Positions 22,136-32,049 of a DNA stretch of 64,000 nt are shown one piece after another. A program made the translations under genes and the position numbers. The notes beneath the pieces were generated by a model, which saw nothing but the letters and a program-made list of their open reading frames with translations, did not search any database and was not told the origin of the DNA. How positions within the stretch are numbered: the first letter of the stretch is position 1; each line of letters begins with the position of its first letter. This DNA comes from Locusta migratoria (taxonomy: Eukaryota > Arthropoda > Insecta > Orthoptera > Acrididae). Location: contig CM048755.1 in assembly GCA_026315105.1 (NCBI GenBank), positions 210,168,333 to 210,232,332 on the forward strand. The letters run 5' to 3'.

Positions 22136-22690
22136 AATTTCAGGTCTGTTTATCGCTCATGAAAACAGAAATGGGCAAGTAGTATGACAATGACGTAGAC
22201 TTCCAAAATGTGTGGTCCAGATTACAGAATACAAATAAATGGCAACACTTTTATTTGTCATGGCATACTGTCCACTATATCAGCGAAGGATTGTTGGTCC
22301 ATATTGCCCCACTCCTGAACGACGATTCGACGAAGGTCTCTCAGATTAATTGGTGGGTCGTCTCATCCAAAAACAGCTTATTTCAACGTATCACAGTTAT
22401 ATTCCATGGGGTACATGCCTGGAGAACATGCTGGTCATTCTTATCTTGGGATATCGTTATCATGAATCCTCTCAGCATTTCTCCGAGCTGAAACTGATAA
22501 GTAACGGTCATCAGCTGCTGTAGTAGACATTGGGCAGCAGGTCATCAACAATTCCTGTATCTCTGTACCTTCTTCACGTCAAAACAACATCGCTTTGATT
22601 TACTACAACTTGTCTGGAGACTTCTCTTGACACAAAGAACCAATGTGGCCCATTCTGGAAATGCTGGTTCGTCAAGGTCACTTGTCTCCA
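22136..22690 (-). pseudogene. Tc1-like transposase C-terminal fragment (second copy)
   Basis: Same family as 2776-3260. On the minus strand, after the position of the third catalytic residue, it reads INLRDLRRIVVQEWGNM and then IVDSMP, the usual Tc1 C-terminus. The 3' flank GCTCATGAAAACAGAAATGG parallels GCTCGTGAAAACAGATACGG of the first copy. Stops interrupt the frame. No terminal inverted repeat is visible on either copy. Confidence 0.6.
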
Positions 22691-22694
22691 TGTG

Positions 22695-22930
22695 TTAACG
22701 GCAGAGGAGGGTCTCCCACCCATGTTCATATCAGATTACACGATTACACTACATCCAATGAGAGCACTCTTACAAAGTCATAGGTGTCGTATTACAGCTT
22801 CGCATGTCAAGAGGAGAGGAGGGGACGATCATCCACCCTGCTGGCTATCAAATTACAGAATTACACTATATGCATTCAGAGCATTCTGTGCGCCTGATGA
22901 TGGTGGTGGTGGGGAGGGTATATTTTCATA
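22695..22930. repeat. Two diverged tandem units of about 110 bp
   Basis: ATCAGATTACACGATTACAC followed by GAGAGCA (from about 22730) recurs as ATCAAATTACAGAATTACAC followed by CAGAGCA (from about 22847). Both are preceded by a GGAGG-rich segment. It is non-coding as far as I can see. Confidence 0.5.
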
Positions 22931-23625
22931 ATTCCAAGAAGTCCTCCCCACCTCACTCATTGTTTTCTTTTTATAGGGCGCCCTTTAAAGAGCTGAAGTA
23001 AGATACACAGATTGCTACAGTGCAAGCAAATCCAGGACCTTGTATGACATATTTATTGACTACCAAGGTTTCCGCAATTTACGCAATCGCTTTATGTAAA
23101 AAAATTATATATATTATGTATTTCAGATACTGCGTGGTGCAGGAAGTACACTGCTCGTATCTGGCGTCTTCATTTTGCAGTGGAGGACATCCCACTATGA
23201 GCTGGATATAAGTTCAGTAAAACAGAATTTGATTCACTCTATGGGTTCAGCGGCTGTGCTTGTTGAGATAGCGGTTGCTGGGCTATGCTCAATTATTTCA
23301 TCTGAATGGAGAACCTTCATGATTGGGTAGGAGAAAGTAATGTGGCTAAAAGCCTTGTTACCTGAATACAACGTGTATAATATTGAGGAAAAACGCTGTC
23401 CTCGCTTCCAGTGCAAGACAAAATGGATACTGGTAAAAGCAAGCCAGTGACTGGAAAGATAAACATGAAAATGATGGAGCAGTGGTGGCGCGGACGTAAC
23501 CTGCATGGTAACGAGGGAAATAGGTCTTGTTGTTAAAAAATCTCACATTATTCATCTACATATTATTTATACACACAAGTTAAAAACTTACATCAAAATT
23601 ATATACATATAAAATCTGTCTGTCT

Positions 23626-23627
<2 letters not shown>
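22931..23627. other. No gene recognised
   Basis: No frame above 90 codons and no known repeat. Confidence 0.3.

Positions 23628-23665
<38 letters not shown>
23628..23665. repeat. (CT)n microsatellite
   Basis: CT tract preceded by CTGTCTCCCTCC, its impure edge. Confidence 0.95.
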
Positions 23666-23668
<3 letters not shown>

Positions 23669-24796
23669 AAATCACCTGTATACTAAAGTGATAGAATAGC
23701 TGAGTGGAGTAAACACCCACAGTACAAGGGACCACACTACATGGGTCATAGAAATGGTTAGATATTTTCCCATTTATAATCGATAAATATAATCGAACGA
23801 AGCACTATACTATTATAATTAAACCCTTTGATATTTTAGACAGTTAGCTTGTAAAATCTTTTTACAATCGTATGAAAATGATTGACCTACACAAACAGAA
23901 ATCCTAGGTGGCTGATCCAGTTCTCATTTTAAAATATAAGATAACGTTTGAGAAATCTTATCTACTGAAATGGTCCACGGAAATATTCACAATTTCCAAA
24001 GTCCAGCAAACAAATTCTAGAACATACATATTACAGGATAGTAAAGGCATTTTTCTCGTGGAGTGAATCTTGAAGTGCCAAGACAACAAAGCATATGTGA
24101 ACTGGCTTGATTTTTCATCAAAACAACAGGTGGGTGAGCGTTGATGATTTGGTGTATAACAGAGCTTGCAAACTGCAAACAGCTCAGTAGCAGATTGAAT
24201 ATTGACTGACATACATAAGAATAAGAACTTTTAATACAAACCAATCTTCAAATGGGTAGTGGAATGCACGTTATGAATGCAACACAAAGTACGCTAAAAC
24301 AGAATGGCAAACCAGTAAAAAAAAAAAACAAAAAAAAAAAAAAAAAAAAAACACTGCATCCACGCAGCTATCACAGCAGTGAAATTTGCGTTGAAGCACA
24401 ATGTAAGAAAGGAGAAAAATGCAGAGAAACAATTAAATAAAGCCAAGAGACACAATGACGATATGGCAGCAATAACTATTGGTAAATGATTGTATGAAAA
24501 ACCATAAATAATTGGACTTGGGTTGCTCATAGTGGAACAAAAAACTGTCATAAAAATGCCAGACAGAGAACTTACCAACATGGATATACTTAATCTAATC
24601 AACAAACTCAAAATACCAAAGTTTCGTGGTGTGTTTATACGAGATGGAAATACAATAAATGTGTTTCTGGCACACGTCGGGTGGCGAATGTAAAGAAAAA
24701 CAAGGATGTAGCAATCTTCAATGTCTTCTTGCGGCATTTGTAGCCACCTGAAGAACTACAGCGTTATTTTACAGACGAATATGATGCATTGTGTAA
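23666..24796. other. No gene recognised; contains an A-run at 24317-24351
   Basis: The poly-A run, broken by one C, makes the 147-codon minus-strand frame (poly-Phe) here an artefact. The rest is AT-rich with nothing recognised. Confidence 0.35.
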
Positions 24797-24806
24797 CTTT
24801 AATCGT

Positions 24807-24917
24807 AAAATTTGTTCAAATGTTTGTAAATCTATGAGCCTAAACTACTGTGGTTATCAGTCTCTAGCCTTACAAGCTACTTAAACTAACCTAACCTAAG
24901 GACAAAACACACACACA

Positions 24918-24977
<60 letters not shown>

Positions 24978-25092
24978 CGCGCGCACACACACACACGCAC
25001 ACATGCCTCAAGGAGGACTCAAAGCTCCGACGGGGAGCTACAGCATGCTCCGCACCAAGGCATCTTACAGTGCTCCGCCATTTCACCATGGG
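24807..25092 (-). mobile_element. SINE-B with a large internal (CA)n expansion
   Basis: The minus-strand head, with the decayed box GAGTCCTCCTTGAGGCATG, is followed directly by about 95 bp of mostly CA/GT repeats and then the B tail. A 10-bp direct repeat CTTTAATCGT flanks it (24797-24806 and 25093-25102). The repeat makes it nearly 100 bp longer than other copies. Confidence 0.9.
24907..25003. repeat. (AC)n microsatellite inside SINE-B
   Basis: Long AC tract, with a small GAGCGCGCG interruption, at the junction between the SINE head and body. Confidence 0.95.
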
Positions 25093-25102
25093 CTTTAATC
25101 GT

Positions 25103-25896
25103 TTCCAGGAATTTCGTAGATATCTCCTAGATCATTTGTGCTTAATGTTTCTTTTGACAAAGGCGTAACACAAACAGTAAATCGATAATTAGAAAAAGTA
25201 ATGAATTTGGAACAAACTGTGAGTTACGAAATCACACTGCCTCGCTCTGGACGACAAGCCTCGTGATGTATATTATCTCAGTCTGAAATGTGACTTTACA
25301 TCTCAGATAAGAACATATCACACAATAACAATAATTTTGTGTGGCTCATTGACATGCTGCAAATCTTTCAATTGGACGGCACTTCGGCGACTTGCGTGTT
25401 CCTAGCCTACCCCATTTGTCCAACCGGAGAAAGAGGACCTACAACTTAACGTTGAAACACGTCCACTGATTGTGTGGTCGTGTTCCATTTTGATTTATTC
25501 TCAAACCTAACGTGTTTCTGCATCTTTAATGTTATCTATCTGTGTGTTAATTATTTTATTCTATTTATTAATGATCAATGCCCCATATTTATAAATGTTT
25601 CCACCTGTGTGGTGGAACTTGTTTGTTCATATGAATGTGAATGTGTCCTCTTAATATTGACTGACTGCCGCGCAATGGCTTACAGTCGCCGCCTCCCGCG
25701 TTAGGCCTCGTTTTGCTGTAGTTAAGAACGCATGGCTTCGTTTGTATTCTGCGCTAGCGTCTGCTGGGTGGCCAGAGACAAGCTTACTTGGCAAGGCGGC
25801 GAGGTGGCCTGTCGTACCAACCTAATCTTGTACGAATGAGGTGGCAGGAGACCTCTCTGGGAGTGGTTGAAGGGGGAACTGTCTTAGCCAGGTAGC
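25103..25896. other. Mostly unassigned; possible SINE-F scrap at 25375-25440
   Basis: ACTTCGGCGACTTGCGTG (about 25381) resembles TCTTCGGCGATTTGCGTG at 61712 and a tRNA-type SINE I remember from insects. It is followed by CCTACAACTTAACGTTG, like part of SINE-E. The remainder shows nothing. Confidence 0.35.
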
Positions 25897-25905
25897 AAGG
25901 GTTGG

Positions 25906-26134
25906 CCACAGTGGAGTAGCCGAGCGGTCTAAGGCGCCTTGCTGCGGAGCGCGCGGTTGCTCGCCGTTGGATGTTCGAGTCCTCCCTGGGGCATGTGTGT
26001 GTGTGTGTGTGTGTGTGTCTCTGTGTGTGTGTTGTCCTTATTTTAGTTTACCTTAGTTTAAGTAGTTTGTAAGCTACGGACTGATGACAATGCAGTTTGG
26101 TCTTATAGATTTACAAACATTTGAACATTTTTGA
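25906..26134 (+). mobile_element. SINE-B, full length, with target-site duplication
   Basis: Good head (GTGGAGTAGCCGAGCGGTC, GCGGAGCGCGCGGTTGCTCG), B box TGTTCGAGTCC, a (GT)n tract at 25994-26018, then the B tail. The flanking repeat AAGGGTTGG lies at 25897-25905 and 26137-26145. Confidence 0.92.
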
Positions 26135-26145
26135 GGAAGGGTTGG

Positions 26146-27719
26146 TAAAGTCTTGTCTCTAAACGCACTCTGCGTCGCTTTTAGCGCTCTCTACAACCCG
26201 TGTATGGCGGGCGGAGGTTTTTCCTAGGCCTTAGAGCTTCAGTCTTCACTCTTCATTGTGGCTCTGACGACTGCGGATGTAAGTACTCCACGGAATCATG
26301 CTGGTGGGAGGCATGCTGTTAGGACTTTGATCTATTTGTGAACAGGCAGTCTTGGTTCTTCAGCGATAATTCTCTTGAGTAATTCTTTCGCTATGAGAGG
26401 TGAAGCATTTCTTAATTTACAGAACTCGAGTAAATTCAGTGTAAATTTATTATTTGTATTTTCATTACACTGATTATTGTGAGTCCAGTTTTGGTCAAGT
26501 TAGAATACACATGTGTTGCCTTCAGCCTTTGTGTAAACCCAGTACATTTGAATTTCCTTCGTGTTTTTAACTAATGTGCTCGTGTCGTTTCCATATCCAT
26601 GAGTATGCTAAACATTTCTCAGATTTTCTGATTTGATTCCATCTTTCCTGTCTTGTATGACTGATTGCACCACGTGCTTTTGTAACGGTCATTACTTCGG
26701 CCTTCAGCAACAGTTTTATTTATACTAGCTTTCTTTTATAAGAATTCTTGTGTGTGCTCTATTTGCTTATTCTGAATTAATTTCCTTTGTAAATTCTCTG
26801 TAATACACCATCGTCACACACCACGTGGTACGCCGCTGCCTTCCCGCACATGAGTTCATTTAATGCACAGTGTACTTAAAATTAGTGGTCAAGACACCCG
26901 CCATCTTGTCAAGACGCCACCGACTCTTCGTTTCGCCGCTGCTTCCATGTGTTGTAATGTACCACCTAGCTTTATGCGCGTGTCTGTGAATGAATGAATG
27001 TGTTTTCAGCTGCCCATTGTGTGTCTGCAAATTTCCTCCCATGTTACCTCCATATTCATAAAAGGGCTTTTAAAGTATCAAACCTCTGCTTTATGATTCC
27101 ATCCTCTCTGTCCCATGTTTAATTAGCTATTCATTTAATTTTTAACACTGATTTTGTGTTAGACCGCTCGGCTACTCTACCACGGCTCTGAATTGTATTC
27201 TTCCGTTCTTTATGAGTAAGATGTTTAAAGTCTTCAACTTAACAATTGAATGTAATACCAATATTAAATGTTTCCGACTTGTCACAATGTGATTGTTCGC
27301 GGGTACACAGAGACGAATTGTTGTCATACTGATAACGTTTGGTTGAGAGCACTGGACAGGAACGTGATAGATTAATTCTGGTTGCAGATGAGTCACCCTC
27401 ACACTATTACTTGGGTAAAATATACAATATTGGGTAAGATACAGTACAGGAAATTACGTCCACACTATGTATAGAGGCAGGCGCTAGCGGGCAGAGAAGC
27501 CGAGGCAGGCGCTGGCGCTAGCAATAAGCGCTGTGCCAGCAGGTGGGCGGGGGAGGGGGGAGGGGCGGTGCGCCGCGTATGCACAGTCGGCTCGCTACAG
27601 CTCGCTAGATGCTGCAGTTGCACCACACACGTGCATGCACTGTCAGCTTTCTCGATACTGCTGTAGTGTATGTGAGCATACAACATCCCTCTTTCTCACG
27701 TGCAGGACTGATGCTGAGT
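26146..27719. other. No gene recognised
   Basis: AT-rich from 26380 to 27470, then a GC-rich patch at 27480-27620 containing GGGCGGGGGAGGGGGGAGGG. Short frames only. The GC patch could be a promoter-like island, but nothing downstream supports a gene. Confidence 0.3.
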
Positions 27720-27730
27720 ACTCATTTGTA

Positions 27731-27919
27731 GCCCTGGTGGAGTGCCCGAGCTGTCTAAGGCGCATTGCTGCGGAGCGTGCAATCGCCGTCTGAGGTTCGA
27801 GTTCACCCTCGGGCATGGATGAGTGTGTGCTGCCCATAGCATAAATCTGTTTACGTTGTTTGTAAGCCTAGGGACTGAAAACCACAGCAGTTAAGTCTCC
27901 TCGATTTACAAAAATTTGA
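27731..27919 (+). mobile_element. SINE-B, with approximate target-site duplication
   Basis: Head GCCCTGGTGGAGTGCCCGAG, B box GGTTCGAGTTC, tail ending TTACAAAAATTTGA. The flanks ACTCATTTGTA (27720-27730) and ACTCACTTGTG (27920-27930) match at nine of eleven bases. Confidence 0.85.
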
Positions 27920-27932
27920 ACTCACTTGTGTT

Positions 27933-28060
27933 TTCAGAATGAAACGTTCACTCTGCAGGGCGCTGATATGACACTTCGTGGCAGAGTAAAATTGTGTGCC
28001 GGAACCTGCACTCGAACCTGTATTTGTTGCATTCTCGGTACTCTGCAGTTGCGACACACT
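27933..28060 (+). mobile_element. Degenerate tRNA-type repeat scrap
   Basis: CAGAATGAAACGTTCACTCT, then GCGCTGATATGACACTTC, GGCAGAGTAAAATTGTGTGC and ACTCGAACCTG. I recognise this order from a widespread insect repeat whose end carries a tRNA-like B box. Much of it is lost. The identification is from memory. Confidence 0.5.
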
Positions 28061-28310
28061 TGTGCAGAGTGCTGTGCACACATCCTACGATTATTTCGCA
28101 AGGGCATAGCAACAGCTCGTTAACTTCTTTCTACCAATGAAAATATTCACACAGTTCACGTTTGGATTTTACTATCAAAGACATTCACAGTTCTTTCCCA
28201 CTCCCTACATAAATTGCACACTGTGCTGTGCCTGAACATTCTCTGTCTGACACACGTCAATATGAAATGTCGCCAATCTGCTACCGTCTCCACTATTAGG
28301 TGAAGATGCT

Positions 28311-29843
28311 ATGGCATTTAACATAGTCGCAGCTGAGCAGCGGAGGCGGGCGCATCGTCGGTGCAGCGCACTCTGTACCAGTTGCCGGAGAACTGCTAGG
28401 AAGTCCGTGCTGTGGCGGAAAAGTAAGCAACTGTCGTTGCGTTGTTGTAACAACGAAGCAAATTGTCGTGTCGTCCCGCACCACAGCATGGTGAAGAAAT
28501 CGGCGCAGCAGAAGAAACCTGCAGTGAAGGGGCCGTCGATCACGCAACTCATCGAGTCTGCTGAACACGGCAAGAAGACAGAAGAAGATCGTGCGCCTCC
28601 CCCGCCCTTGTGCATTTCGTGCAGTGGTGCGTGGGTGGAGGTATACGATATTATAGTCGGCTGCTGCAAAAAAGAGGTCGGCATCGAGACGGTCGACTCG
28701 GATGCCACCGTTTCACTACAGACAGCAACGAAGGCGGATCACAGGGCCCTCAAGAGCGCTGTGGCTGCCTTCATTGTCGACGCTCCTCCCTTGATGACGA
28801 CGACTGAAGGGAAGCACGAGAAGTACACCAGGGCGCTCGTGAAGGGCCTGCCATGGTGCTGCGACGAGGCAGCAGTCCGGGAAGGGCTGCGGCGAGCCGG
28901 GTTCGGTGGTGCAACTGTAAAGTTGCACAACCGAACCAACAGGACGAGGCCGCCGCTCTACGTTGTCTCCGTGCAAACGGTCGATGATGGGGGCGACGTC
29001 TTCGCCTTGCGGAAGCTCTTGGGCTTTCCTGTGACGGTGGAAGCTCTCCCCGCCGACATGGACCCTCTCCCCCAGTGCTTCAAGTGCCAGGGGGTGGGCC
29101 ATGTGGAAAAGTACTGCCGCAATGCAGCGCGGTGTGTCAAATGCTCCGGGGAGCACGACTCGCGAGACTGCGTACGCGGCAGAGAAGAGACGCCAACTTG
29201 CGCCCGCTGCAGTGGTCCTCACGTTGCCAACTGGCGAGGCTGTCCGGCTTTTTCGAGCCGAAGCCAAACCGGTGGTGGCGTGGCGGCCTCTGCTGCGGCG
29301 CCGCAACGTCGGCGGAGACGCCGGCGACGACGACGACGAAAGGACGGCGCGGCTGCTGCGCCCCCTGCCCGCGACCGGCCGGAAAACCACGCCTACGGCG
29401 GCGCGGACCGGCCGAGAGCGGAAAAGGGGCCAGCACCACCCGCCCCAAAGAAGACGACGCGGCTCAGGGACGAGCTGCACGCTGCCGCGGAAGAGGCTGC
29501 AGCGGTATTCAAAGCCGCCATGGCAGCAGAGAGGGTTGCCTTCCAGGCCCAACTTGCTGCGGAGAAGGAAGAGGCCTGCCGACAAATCCGGCAGCTGCAC
29601 GCCGAACTGGCGCGTGACCTCTATGAGGACGACGCTGAGGACGTTACAGAGCCCACGCCTGCAGCGCAGAGCTCTGGGGCGCCCACTGCCGTGACGACCG
29701 GCGCTCCTGCGGTTGTGCAACCGCAGTCGACATCTGCCGACCAGATCACGTCTGCTCAGAAGCGGGCGATAGAAGACCTGAAGGCCAAACTGGACGGGAA
29801 CTCACTGGAGAAGGCGCTGAAGGAGTCGTGCGCCACACAGTGA
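28311..29843 (+). CDS. Retroelement gag-like protein with three zinc knuckles (non-LTR ORF1)
   Basis: 510 codons if translation starts at 28311; the ATG at 28488 (residue 60, MVKKSAQQKK) is an equally good start. After a PRE_C2HC-like stretch (KYTRALVKGLPW, residues about 165-250) come three knuckles: CX2CX4HX4C at C256-C269, CX2CX3HX4C at C275-C287, and CX2CX3HX6C at C297-C311. This set and order are typical of ORF1 in Jockey, I and R1-group non-LTR retrotransposons, where ORF1 binds element RNA. An Arg-rich stretch follows, then an Ala/Glu coiled coil (about 383-440) and an acidic Thr/Ala/Pro-rich end. It is strongly GC-rich, unlike its surroundings, and has no stop or frameshift. No endonuclease or RT follows in the next 800 bp, so it is an orphan ORF1, truncated at its 3' side or domesticated. 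Confidence 0.85.
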   Translation: MAFNIVAAEQRRRAHRRCSALCTSCRRTARKSVLWRKSKQLSLRCCNNEANCRVVPHHSMVKKSAQQKKPAVKGPSITQLIESAEHGKKTEEDRAPPPPLCISCSGAWVEVYDIIVGCCKKEVGIETVDSDATVSLQTATKADHRALKSAVAAFIVDAPPLMTTTEGKHEKYTRALVKGLPWCCDEAAVREGLRRAGFGGATVKLHNRTNRTRPPLYVVSVQTVDDGGDVFALRKLLGFPVTVEALPADMDPLPQCFKCQGVGHVEKYCRNAARCVKCSGEHDSRDCVRGREETPTCARCSGPHVANWRGCPAFSSRSQTGGGVAASAAAPQRRRRRRRRRRRKDGAAAAPPARDRPENHAYGGADRPRAEKGPAPPAPKKTTRLRDELHAAAEEAAAVFKAAMAAERVAFQAQLAAEKEEACRQIRQLHAELARDLYEDDAEDVTEPTPAAQSSGAPTAVTTGAPAVVQPQSTSADQITSAQKRAIEDLKAKLDGNSLEKALKESCATQ

Positions 29844-30640
29844 AGTTGCGGCAGGAACCTCTCCGCGCAGTCATTTGCGCGAAGAGGTACCGCGACGAAG
29901 GACGCCACCGCCGGAGAGAGGACGCAAGAAACATCGGGGCACCCTGCCGCACTTGGCCAGCTGGTCGAGTGTAGCAGTGCTGCCCAACGCAGCAGGCTCT
30001 GCTGCAGCACCACCGGACTGATGTCTTTATGACGACCTTAGCTCTGACACGGTATTCGATGCACGATACCCGCTACTAACATAACCTACTCTTGCTTGAA
30101 TAATCGCAGTTAGCAAGGAATCCGCTACTGCCCTTACTACCCGCTCCCGACTGTCGCAGAGGTTTTTTTTCCCTTGGCGCTTGACTTGGCACTTTTTTCC
30201 TCTGCCCTTAAACCCGCTCTTCTTTCGAAGTTTTTCGACCAATACTATCTCCCGATATAGACCGTATTAATGAGTAATCTTACCCACACGTACGGCACAC
30301 ATCACAGTTCCCGCTCCTGTGACTCCTACATTAACTTACTAACACATGCAGAGGTTACAGTAGAACTATTGAGTTGGTCACCATGCTAGTGCGAGCGTGG
30401 AGGGGCGCCACTATTTAAGGTAAAAAAATCTTTTAAAACAGGAGCTGTTATTAATAAAACGTCATGTCACCCATGTAGCCACAAAACAGCCTTTTTAAAA
30501 GTGCGTTTCATCGAGTTATTTCATCTCCGTAGACCCCTGAAAACAAGGAAGATGAAATGAAGGCTCTTAGACAAATAGCTGTATAAAATGATTATGACGC
30601 GTGTTTGATAGACATATTGGAAAACTTGCACAAATATAGA
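29844..30640. other. Downstream of the gag frame; no RT found
   Basis: GC-rich to about 30000, then mixed. No ORF2 (endonuclease/RT) motif appears in any frame. Short T-runs at 30163-30170 only. A 3' end of the element cannot be placed. Confidence 0.4.
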
Positions 30641-31730
30641 GTAATGCCATTCTGGGGACCGGTCTTCTACAAATTGGCGAGACTATTTAAAAAGAGAGAC
30701 GTTATTTTTTTTTTTTTTTTAGAACCGACAATAATTTGTAACATAGGCTGAAGCATAAGACTGATGTAGAGGAGAATTGGATGGGGAAAGCGGGAGAATA
30801 TCAAGTAAAGTGTCATGATTGTGATATGAAGTACCGGGTGATCAAAAAGTCAGTATAAATTTGAAAAGTTAATAAATCACGGAATAATGTAGATAGAGAG
30901 GTAAAAATTGACGCACATGCTTGGAATGACATGGGGTTTTATTACAACAAGGATGCAGGATGGTGATCTCTTACGTGCGTCGTTTGGTGATGATCGTGTG
31001 CTCAGCCGCCACTTTCGCAATGCTTGGCCTCACAGGTCCCCAGACCAGCCCGTGCGATTATTGGCTTTGGGGTTACCTGAAGTCGTGATCGACCGACATC
31101 TCTATGGATGCTAAAAGACAACATCCGACGCCAATTCCTCACCATTACTCCGGACATGCTTTACAGTGCTGTTCATAACATTATTCCTCGACTACAGCTA
31201 TTGTTGAGGAATGATGGTGGACATATTGATCATTTCCTATAAAGAACATCATCTTTGCTTTGTCTTAATTTGTTATGCTAATTATTGATTTTCTGATCAG
31301 ATGAAGCGCCATCTGCCTGACATTTTTTGAACTTTATTTTGTTTTTCCTTTGTTCTAATAAAACCCGATGTCATTCCAAACATGTGTGTCAAGTTTTAGC
31401 TCTCTATCTACATTATTCCGTGATTTATTAAGTTTTCAAATTTATACTGACTTTTTGATCACCCGGTATGTAGGACAAAGAGGAAGGAATTTTAAAGTTC
31501 GGTTTAAAGAGCACACTAATAGAGAGAATGGCTCATTGCAGTATCGAAGCACCTGAAAATCGAACAATATTCGTTGGGCTGCGTAAATGATAGTTTGTAG
31601 GACAAAATTGGTTGTTATTTAATTAGGAAGAAATTGAGATCTTTCGTGCATTGAGGGAAGATTCCAGAAACGTGCTCAATGGGAAGACAGAGCTATCTAA
31701 AAGCCATTACTGGGCACCTTTGAGCAACTA
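30641..31730 (+). pseudogene. Penelope-like element, GIY-YIG region, split by a mariner derivative
   Basis: Before the insertion the plus strand reads EYQVKCHDCDMK; after it, YVGQRGRNFKVRFKEHTN. Together these form the GIY-YIG core (with Glu where Ile is usual) and the following Arg/Glu-bearing helix region. Further on, LEKLRSF-like and SRNVLNGKTELSKSHYW segments match the tail of Penelope-like proteins in broken frames. A 17-bp T-run (about 30702-30720) and stops show decay upstream. It is a different subfamily from the copy at 10-12 kb, judged by the CHDCDMKYVG core. Confidence 0.72.
30834..31466. mobile_element. Mariner/Tc1-type deletion derivative with long inverted ends
   Basis: The ends CCGGGTGATCAAAAAGTCAG and CTGACTTTTTGATCACCCGG are perfect inverted copies, and homology continues for about 110 bp each side (ATCACGGAATAATGTAGATA inside). 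TA is present outside both ends (30832-30833 and 31467-31468). The 633-bp element keeps only the C-terminal part of a transposase (31000-31240, plus strand, as a WLWGYLK-like block, 'DIRRQFLTITPDMLYSAVHN' in shifted frames). It can only be moved by another copy's enzyme. Confidence 0.88.
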
Positions 31731-32049
31731 CTCCTAGAGAAGCACTGATCTCTTCTCCTGTTTTAAATATCGACTTCTTGCTCTTAAGATCGCTGAGTAA
31801 CTTAGGGCCTATTTCTATTACAACACCTTCAATTTTAGTGGATGACTTTATGAATAAGTGTTAGATGTCTAGGCAATAATAGCGTTGGTCACCAATGACA
31901 GCTGTGATGCATATTGCCGCGAGACCACACGTTAAGCAACCGCCGGTGTGGCGCAAGGGATAGCGTCACGGACTGCAGTGCTGAAGGTCGCCGCTTCAAT
32001 CCTCTCCAACTCTTCAGCACATTCGTGTTGTGAGAAGTTTCCTCGGGCT

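Noticed and set aside
24294..24737. 147-codon minus-strand frame
   Set aside because: Passes through an A/T homopolymer (poly-Phe) and has no motif.
29075..29694. 180- and 197-codon plus-strand frames overlapping gag
   Set aside because: Other frames of the same GC-rich stretch; peptides are Arg/Pro-rich with no motif, while the 510-codon frame holds the zinc knuckles.
28716..29720. 334-codon minus-strand frame
   Set aside because: Antisense shadow of the GC-rich gag gene; its Arg/Ser-rich peptide mirrors the knuckle region and shows no domain.
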